Positions 6,941 to 11,122 of a DNA stretch of 11,122 nt are shown piece by piece. Each line of letters begins with the position of its first letter. Position 1 is the stretch's first letter. The notes below the pieces were generated by a model. It saw only the letters and a list, made by a program, of their open reading frames with translations. It did not search any database and was not told where the DNA came from. The DNA lies in assembly GCA_023269245.1 (NCBI GenBank), contig JAHFMB010000025.1, positions 1-11,122 of the forward strand, in the 5' to 3' direction. Position numbers and translations under genes: made by a program. This DNA comes from Candidatus Tayloriibacteriota bacterium. GTDB taxonomy: Bacteria > Patescibacteriota > Minisyncoccia > Phycocordibacterales > PALSA-1337.

Positions 6941-7696
6941 TCACTCGGAAACTGGGAGAACTTCAATGGAAATGACCTCCCCTTTCCTGTTGACGGGCCA
7001 GGTGAATGGGGCTAGAGAACTTCCCTTCGCAGGAATTTCATCTACAAACGTTTTGGAAAATCCAAGCGCGTTATTATCCTTATCATACAGGACTGCGTAC
7101 ACACCCACGTTAATGATCGGGTACACACTCGTATTCTTGAGAATGACGGTAAGGGACGACCCCAGACTGTCTTCGGCGTACTTCTTGTCACCAACTGCAA
7201 TCGCCGAAAGTGCATCTGTCTTCTTGTGCCAATCCGGTGGAGCGGTAAATTCAAATAAAGCCTTGCTCGGAATACGTTTGCCGACATTGACCGCGCCCAT
7301 AAATGCGATGGTGTTACGGTGCGGAGGCAGAGTCACGTGGCCGGCAGTGTCGATGATCAATACCCCGCGATTATCATAGAGTGCAATGTGATACGGCACT
7401 GAGAGGGCTTCGGCATCAATATTCGGATTCACAATATAGGCCGCCAAGTTATACAGACCGGGCGCCACTTGTTCGAAGCGCGTCCACGCGAGCGACGGCT
7501 GTAAAAACGATGTCTGGCACAGCCGTTCGCATGAGCCGCCGCAATCGACCCCCTGCTCATTGCCATTCATGACGCCATCCGTACATGTCGGCGACTGGTA
7601 AAATAGATAGAATCCGGGAATGCCAATCGCCCCCACTACAATAATGAAGACAATGAGGGCATAGACCGATTTTCGGCGTTGTGACCAGGATGACAT
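6941..7696 (-). CDS. Membrane-anchored surface protein with CxDGxxNGxExxxDCGGxC motif and two Ig-like domains
   Basis: This 251-residue protein of unknown function has a basic N-terminus and one membrane helix (about 12-33). The rest is predicted outside the cell. Directly after the helix comes a cysteine motif, TCTDGVMNGNEQGVDCGGSC (37-56) with a further Cys at 60. Such motifs recur in Patescibacteria surface proteins and could form disulfides or bind a metal. Two beta-rich segments follow (about 66-150 and 168-240). The second, with LKNTSVYPIINVGVYAVLYD (176-195), resembles FxLYD/Ig-like domains. No catalytic residues are evident, so a structural or binding role is inferred. It starts 2 bp after the stop of the DUF1189-like gene, showing translational coupling in one operon. 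Confidence 0.8.
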   Translation of the reverse strand: MSSWSQRRKSVYALIVFIIVVGAIGIPGFYLFYQSPTCTDGVMNGNEQGVDCGGSCERLCQTSFLQPSLAWTRFEQVAPGLYNLAAYIVNPNIDAEALSVPYHIALYDNRGVLIIDTAGHVTLPPHRNTIAFMGAVNVGKRIPSKALFEFTAPPDWHKKTDALSAIAVGDKKYAEDSLGSSLTVILKNTSVYPIINVGVYAVLYDKDNNALGFSKTFVDEIPAKGSSLAPFTWPVNRKGEVISIEVLPVSE

Positions 7697-7698
7697 GA

Positions 7699-8550
7699 TT
7701 AGGTGTGAGTAGGTTCCACATCGCGGACATTCGCGAGAAGTACAATCAGGATAAGGATGATGTTCGCATACCAGGGTACCGTACCAATCTGCGTCACGGA
7801 TGCGATGAGATCGATGATGAGCGACAGGGTCACCGCGTACAGCCCGAGCTTATAACATGTCCCATAGGTAATGTCTTTCTTCTGTATGTTGTAGACAATC
7901 CAGACAATCAGTGACGCAATGAGAAGCAGGAACAGATATCCGACAACATACCCGACAAACGCGGTGACAAATCCGAGTGGAACAAGAAGCGGTACTAGCT
8001 TGAGGATGATCGGCGCTACCTTGTTCAAGAACTCGCGAATAAACGTCTGATCAAGTACGCCATCGGGAAAACCTTTGAGTGGCGTGACCGACACTTTGCC
8101 ATTTTTTTCCTGGGAAACCGCGTAATCCTCGGTTAACAGAACCAGTGTCTTGTACGCAGCAAAATTCTGGATGACCAATGGATGAGTTGTATCGATAACA
8201 ACGACATTTTCCGCCTGCATGCCGGGACCACCCTTCATCATTTCGGCACGGACTTCCGCGGAAAACGGAATCGCGTATGGTTCATTGACGTTCGTGGATA
8301 ACCGCCCTGCTTTCATACGAATCTGTAATTCCGAAGGATAGTACTGTGCGATGTGGGAAATGAATTCGGGAGACGTATATCTATCGATTTTTGGGGCAAC
8401 CGCAAGCGCCATGACGACCGCGCTTATAATGCTGATGCATAACACCAGTATAAAGAAGTACCCGAAAGCTTGCCCTGTCGACGCAGTGCGTCGAGCATGG
8501 TAGAAGGAGGGGTTGTATACCGAATCTTTAAACTGGGAAAAAAACGTCAT
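7699..8550 (-). CDS. DUF1189-like integral membrane protein
   Basis: A 283-residue membrane protein of uncharacterised role. The N-terminus MTFFSQFKDSVYNPSFYHAR resembles the start of DUF1189 proteins. A first helix spans about 28-50. An extracytoplasmic domain of about 120 residues follows, with no cysteines. Four C-terminal helices lie at about 169-190, 191-212, 223-242 and 250-265. The frame is also open to a TTG at 8557-8559 directly after the preceding stop codon, but ATG at 8548-8550 matches the family start and is preferred. No ribosome binding site is present, and the 9-bp gap from the upstream gene suggests coupled translation. The three-gene operon 8560-7699-6941 encodes only membrane or surface proteins, which argues for a shared envelope function that I cannot name. 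Confidence 0.75.
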   Translation of the reverse strand: MTFFSQFKDSVYNPSFYHARRTASTGQAFGYFFILVLCISIISAVVMALAVAPKIDRYTSPEFISHIAQYYPSELQIRMKAGRLSTNVNEPYAIPFSAEVRAEMMKGGPGMQAENVVVIDTTHPLVIQNFAAYKTLVLLTEDYAVSQEKNGKVSVTPLKGFPDGVLDQTFIREFLNKVAPIILKLVPLLVPLGFVTAFVGYVVGYLFLLLIASLIVWIVYNIQKKDITYGTCYKLGLYAVTLSLIIDLIASVTQIGTVPWYANIILILIVLLANVRDVEPTHT

Positions 8551-8559
8551 ACGCGACAA

Positions 8560-9576
8560 TTATTTTTGGACAGGCGTGCCCGTTCCCTGTTGCATTGACT
8601 TCAGGTTTTCCGCGTCAATCACGCGCTGTATTTCCGCCATGCGAGCCTGGGCATTTTGCTGCGCTTCGATACCCTTCATGCGGGCCACATTGAGTGAAGA
8701 AAGAACGATCGCTGACATGATAGGTATCAATATAAGCGGTGAAATAATGCCTATGCAAAGGAACGCAATGAGCCAGCCTTTGAATGTTCCCGTCGGGACA
8801 TTGGCTGAGCGAGATTCTTTGAGCGAGTTGTAGAGGCGGTAAAAATACGCATGTCCAAACGACCACGCAAATAGCAAAAAGGCGAGACCGATAATGATAC
8901 CGATAACTACTGCAAGCACTGGAGGTAACATACTTACCAAAAGACCAATGAGAATAACGATAATGTATACGATTACGACCACAAGGATCAAGAAGAGCAT
9001 CCTTCCAAATACTTTCCACCAGCGGCCACGCACGAGGGCAAAGCTTTCAGTCAGCGCAGAAAATCCTCTCTTACCATCTATGACAAACGCATATTTGTAG
9101 ACGAGAGTTGAAACCGCGACAAATATGCCCGGTATAACTAACAGTGCAGATGATCCTGCCATCACTAATCCGGCAATAATAGTCACCAATAGAAACGGCC
9201 AAAACACGCTGAACCCGAAACGATAGTGTGTAGCGACCGAAACCGGAGCCGCGCCAGTGACAAAGTGATGGATAGCACGAATTGTCGCCGGTAATGCCGC
9301 AAGCAAAAATACATAGAAAGCAACGACAACAATAAACCCTAGTATGGAACCGATCGAAGAATGGGTCGCTATGAGTAATACGCCAATCGCGTATATGACA
9401 ACTGGCACAAGCAGAATCAGCCCCAATGTCTTCCAATGCTTGATAAAGATACCCCACGCGAATTTCGTCAACGCCACCGGCCCGTCAAACGAGCCTGCTG
9501 GAGTAATCTGAGGTGCAGGAACCGAGACCGGTGCCTGGGGAACCGGGGTTTGCGCAATTGGTGCTATAGGGTCCAT
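8560..9576 (-). CDS. Multi-spanning membrane protein, YciC / GPDPase-membrane-domain type, with helical C-terminal tail
   Basis: This 338-residue protein starts with a Pro/Ala/Val-rich, probably disordered segment (1-30). About seven membrane helices follow (about 50-70, 76-98, 123-142, 143-160, 191-217, 219-238, 265-292). The segment ALTESFALVRGRWWKVFGRM (164-183) is typical of the membrane domain shared by YciC-like and glycerophosphodiester-phosphodiesterase-associated proteins, which have no defined activity. The last helix runs into SAIVLSSLNVARMKG (288-302), followed by a charged, Gln/Ala-rich tail likely to be helical. This end looks like the N-terminal helix region of type IV pilin-like proteins, but it sits at the C-terminus and lacks the prepilin cleavage motif. 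It is the first gene of the three-gene membrane operon. The ATG at 9574-9576 is preceded by ACCTCT rather than a Shine-Dalgarno. Confidence 0.75.
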   Translation of the reverse strand: MDPIAPIAQTPVPQAPVSVPAPQITPAGSFDGPVALTKFAWGIFIKHWKTLGLILLVPVVIYAIGVLLIATHSSIGSILGFIVVVAFYVFLLAALPATIRAIHHFVTGAAPVSVATHYRFGFSVFWPFLLVTIIAGLVMAGSSALLVIPGIFVAVSTLVYKYAFVIDGKRGFSALTESFALVRGRWWKVFGRMLFLILVVVIVYIIVILIGLLVSMLPPVLAVVIGIIIGLAFLLFAWSFGHAYFYRLYNSLKESRSANVPTGTFKGWLIAFLCIGIISPLILIPIMSAIVLSSLNVARMKGIEAQQNAQARMAEIQRVIDAENLKSMQQGTGTPVQK

Positions 9577-9656
9577 AGAGGTAAAACGAGATAAATAATA
9601 GTGGGTACGACCAACATATTATGTCATATCTGAGAATGTGGTTCAATCCGTAGCGT
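9577..9656 (-). promoter_or_regulatory. 80-bp gap with possible promoter of the three-gene membrane operon
   Basis: On the - strand a TATTAT hexamer (9595-9600) lies 18 bp before the ATG of the 8560-9576 gene and could be a -10 box. The nearest -35-like hexamer, ATGACA (9622-9627), is 21 bp away, which is too far for a standard promoter. The call is therefore weak, and read-through from the small gene at 9657-9977 is equally possible. I see nothing else in this gap. Confidence 0.25.
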
Positions 9657-9977
9657 TCACCAAAAAACAACTGTGATTTTTCTTACTCCATTCATAATGC
9701 GATCGGCAATGTATTGCAAGATGTCGGATACACGACTGAAAAATGGCACACGCTCACTTGCGGCATACGGGCTAGCGACTTCTGATGTATAACGGGCTAT
9801 CATACTGGAGTTAAAATCCCCCACGGCCTCAGTCTGTCTGTGCACAGGCGAATAGACAGTAGGAGGGGCATCGACCTCTGGTGCTCGTGTCATACTGGCA
9901 ATATGGACAAGTGCTCCCAACAGTATTGTGACGACAAGTGCGAACCCATATTGAGTCTTGATATGAATCGATGACAT
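9657..9977 (-). CDS. Small single-TM protein of unknown function
   Basis: This 106-residue open frame starts with ATG at 9975-9977. Its N-terminus has one hydrophobic helix (about 10-29, YGFALVVTILLGALVHIASM). The remainder is moderately polar, with no cysteines and no recognisable motif, and would lie outside the cell if the helix is a signal anchor. A TATAAT box 19 bp upstream and the position after the rRNA terminator support a real gene. It lies 80 bp before the three-gene membrane operon on the same strand and may be its leading gene. I do not recognise the family. Being short, it could be a chance frame, but the membrane helix directly after a basic start and the -10 box argue otherwise. 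Confidence 0.6.
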   Translation of the reverse strand: MSSIHIKTQYGFALVVTILLGALVHIASMTRAPEVDAPPTVYSPVHRQTEAVGDFNSSMIARYTSEVASPYAASERVPFFSRVSDILQYIADRIMNGVRKITVVFW

Positions 9978-9996
9978 GTTTAAAATTATTTCCTAT

Positions 9997-10002
9997 ATTA
10001 TA
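9997..10002 (-). promoter_or_regulatory. -10 box (TATAAT) of the small membrane protein gene
   Basis: A consensus TATAAT on the - strand lies 19 bp before the ATG at 9977, implying a leader of about 13 nt. The best -35 candidate at 17-bp spacing is CTGTAA (10020-10025), a poor match. The box sits between the rRNA operon terminator and the gene, where a new promoter would be expected. Confidence 0.5.
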
Positions 10003-10044
10003 CAACTATTGTATCTCAGTTACAGAGAAAATGCGGATGCCATA

Positions 10045-10062
10045 GATGCCCACGTGGGCATC
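10045..10062. repeat. Perfect 18-bp palindrome
   Basis: GATGCCCACGTGGGCATC is a perfect palindrome between the rRNA terminator and the promoter of the small membrane protein. No T-run follows on either strand, so it is not a standard terminator by itself. A dyad operator for a dimeric regulator is possible. Confidence 0.6.
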
Positions 10063-10070
10063 GAGGCACG

Positions 10071-10097
10071 AAAAAACCGGGTAAAACCCGGCTTTTT
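10071..10097 (-). terminator. Intrinsic terminator of the rRNA operon
   Basis: On the - strand, a 6-bp CCGGGT/ACCCGG stem (10077-10082 with 10086-10091) with a 3-nt loop is followed by six T residues (complement of 10071-10076). It lies about 40 bp past the 5S rRNA. The T-run on the + strand (10093-10097) makes it potentially bidirectional. Confidence 0.8.
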
Positions 10098-10130
10098 ACT
10101 CGATATGAATATCTCGCATATTGAATCCTC

Positions 10131-10243
10131 TGTTCCGGCGGCAAGCTACTTTCGCCCCTTAGGACTATCATCGCCGCAACTACGTTTCACTGCCGTGTTC
10201 GGAATGGGAACGGGTGTTGCCATAGCGCCAAACCACCAGAACA
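10131..10243 (-). rRNA. rrf: 5S ribosomal RNA
   Basis: The - strand contains the conserved 5S core CCCGTTCCCATTCCGAACACGG. Its ends form the expected helix I: the 5' TGTTCTGGTGG pairs with the 3' CCGCCGGAACA, with G-U wobbles. The mature length is about 113 nt, and the exact ends are uncertain by a few bases. Outside the helix, flanks 10117-10126 and 10248-10257 are perfect 10-bp complements, forming a processing stalk around the precursor. It lies about 70 bp after the 23S 3' end, in the usual 23S-5S order, and is followed by an intrinsic terminator. Confidence 0.93.
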
Positions 10244-10606
10244 CAGAATTCAATATGAACCTCAGTATCTCAAGTAATGCAAAGCACGCATATTTGTAAC
10301 TGCGACTTTCAAAATTCCTAATAGGATCGACGGATTAGTACATCACGGCTCAACACCTTACGGTGCGTACACCTAATGCCTATCAACGTGATCATCTCTC
10401 ACGGGTCTCAACGATACCTCATCTTGGGGCTGGCTTCCCGCTTATATGCTTTCAGCGGTTATCCAATCCGAACATAGCTACCCTGCGTTGCTCTTGGCAG
10501 AACAGCAGGTAGACCAGAGGTTCGTTCAACTCGGTCCTCTCGTACTAGAGTCAAATCCCCTCAAGTATCAACGCCTACAGTAGATAGGAGACCAACCTGT
10601 CTCACG

Positions 10607-10849
10607 CATGGTATCAACAATTACTTGTTGCATTGGACTATAGCTTATTCCCTTCTGACATTCAGAATGAAACGTCGATGTTTAGTCTCTACGGGCGGCT
10701 CTCGCCTTCCCTCGGTATTATCCTCAGATTTCTCTAAGGGTTTCCACCGATATAAATCGACTTCATCATTTCAATACAGAAATGACCGCCATGATATGAT
10801 TGATTCTTTCCTCTCTTTTTCATAGATTACTAAGTTTCTCGAAGTGATT

Positions 10850-10879
<30 letters not shown>
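10607..10879 (-). ncRNA. Group I intron (self-splicing ribozyme) in 23S rRNA at E. coli position 2593
   Basis: This 273-nt insertion follows U2593 and ends in G, as group I introns do. All core helices can be drawn. P1 is exon GACCGU 10880-10885 with guide GCGGUC 10784-10789, giving the splice-site U-G wobble. P2 is 10779-10785/10766-10772. P3 is GUCGAU 10756-10761 with 10674-10679. P4 is 10746-10750/10712-10716. P5 is 10733-10739/10722-10728 with a GAAA loop. P6 lies in 10693-10711. P7 is GACUA 10683-10687 with UAGUC 10636-10640. P8 is 10662-10667/10653-10658. P9 is 10625-10630/10615-10620 with a GUAA loop. The R-like GUAGAGACUA and S-like AAGCUAUAGUCC elements are clear. There is no homing-endonuclease ORF. 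The same site holds the I-CreI intron of Chlamydomonas chloroplasts. It is expected to excise itself using guanosine, leaving mature 23S rRNA. Confidence 0.93.
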
Positions 10880-10911
<32 letters not shown>

Positions 10912-11122
10912 TTGGCGAACAGCCAAACCTTTGGGAGCTTCTCCACCCCCAGGATGTGGTGAGCCGACATCGAGGTGCCGAACTCCGCCGTCGATATGAA
11001 CTCTTAGGCGGAACTAGCCTGTTATCCCTAGAGTAGCTTTTGTCCGATAATCTTCCGCCGCATCTAATGCGAACGGTCGGTTCACTTGGCTCTGCTTTCG
11101 CATCTGCTCGACACGTACGTCT

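Noticed and set aside
8551..8559. TTG start for the DUF1189-like gene immediately after the preceding stop codon
   Set aside because: The ATG nine bases later fits the family N-terminus better. Neither start has a ribosome binding site, so a small doubt remains.
9978..10116. A tRNA gene between the 5S rRNA and the small membrane protein gene
   Set aside because: No cloverleaf or T-arm consensus was found. The region holds a promoter, a palindrome and the terminator only.
10625..10825. 66-codon + strand open frame inside the 23S intron, a possible homing endonuclease
   Set aside because: It is antisense to the rRNA, lies over the P2-P9 core of the ribozyme and has no LAGLIDADG, HNH or GIY-YIG motif.

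Overview
The window looks like part of a small-genome bacterium of the Candidate Phyla Radiation (Patescibacteria), most likely a Parcubacteria-type lineage. This is inference. It rests on a self-splicing-type intron inside the 23S rRNA gene, on Cys-rich CxDGxxNGxExxxDCGGxC surface proteins of a style common in that group, on very compact gene packing, and on the near absence of Shine-Dalgarno motifs ahead of the genes.

Layout from left to right. Positions 1-324 hold the C-terminal end of a HAD-type hydrolase on the + strand, closed by a strong intrinsic terminator (342-368). Then, on the - strand, comes the secD-secF pair (2809 to 398), the proton-driven accessory motor of the Sec translocon. 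The SecD here carries an apparent extra pair of hydrophobic segments. Upstream of secD lies a 135-bp intergenic region (2807-2941) made of direct and inverted copies of one motif. Next is a divergent pair for surface polysaccharide synthesis: a polyprenyl-phosphate sugar-phosphate transferase (-, 2942-4300) and a family 4 glycosyltransferase (+, 4376-5518). Between the glycosyltransferase and the convergent rodA is a 162-bp element whose arms fold into a nearly perfect three-way junction. rodA (-) encodes the SEDS peptidoglycan polymerase of cell elongation.

Upstream of rodA is a tightly packed - strand operon of three membrane or surface proteins: a multi-TM protein (8560-9576), a DUF1189-like protein (7699-8550) and a membrane-anchored Cys-motif protein (6941-7696). 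It is preceded by a small single-TM protein (9657-9977).

The right end is the 3' part of an rRNA operon on the - strand: the last ~535 exon nucleotides of 23S rRNA, interrupted by a 273-nt group I intron without an ORF, then 5S rRNA inside a processing stalk, then an intrinsic terminator (10071-10091). The intron sits after the position equivalent to E. coli U2593, in the peptidyl-transferase region. I could assign all its core helices (P1-P9). A competing hairpin covers its 5' splice site.

Functionally the protein genes concern the envelope: secretion (SecDF), surface glycan assembly (sugar transferase plus glycosyltransferase), wall elongation (RodA) and uncharacterised membrane proteins. 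The least expected material is non-coding: the rRNA intron with its possible switch, the three-way-junction element at 5524-5685, and the repeat cluster at 2821-2927.
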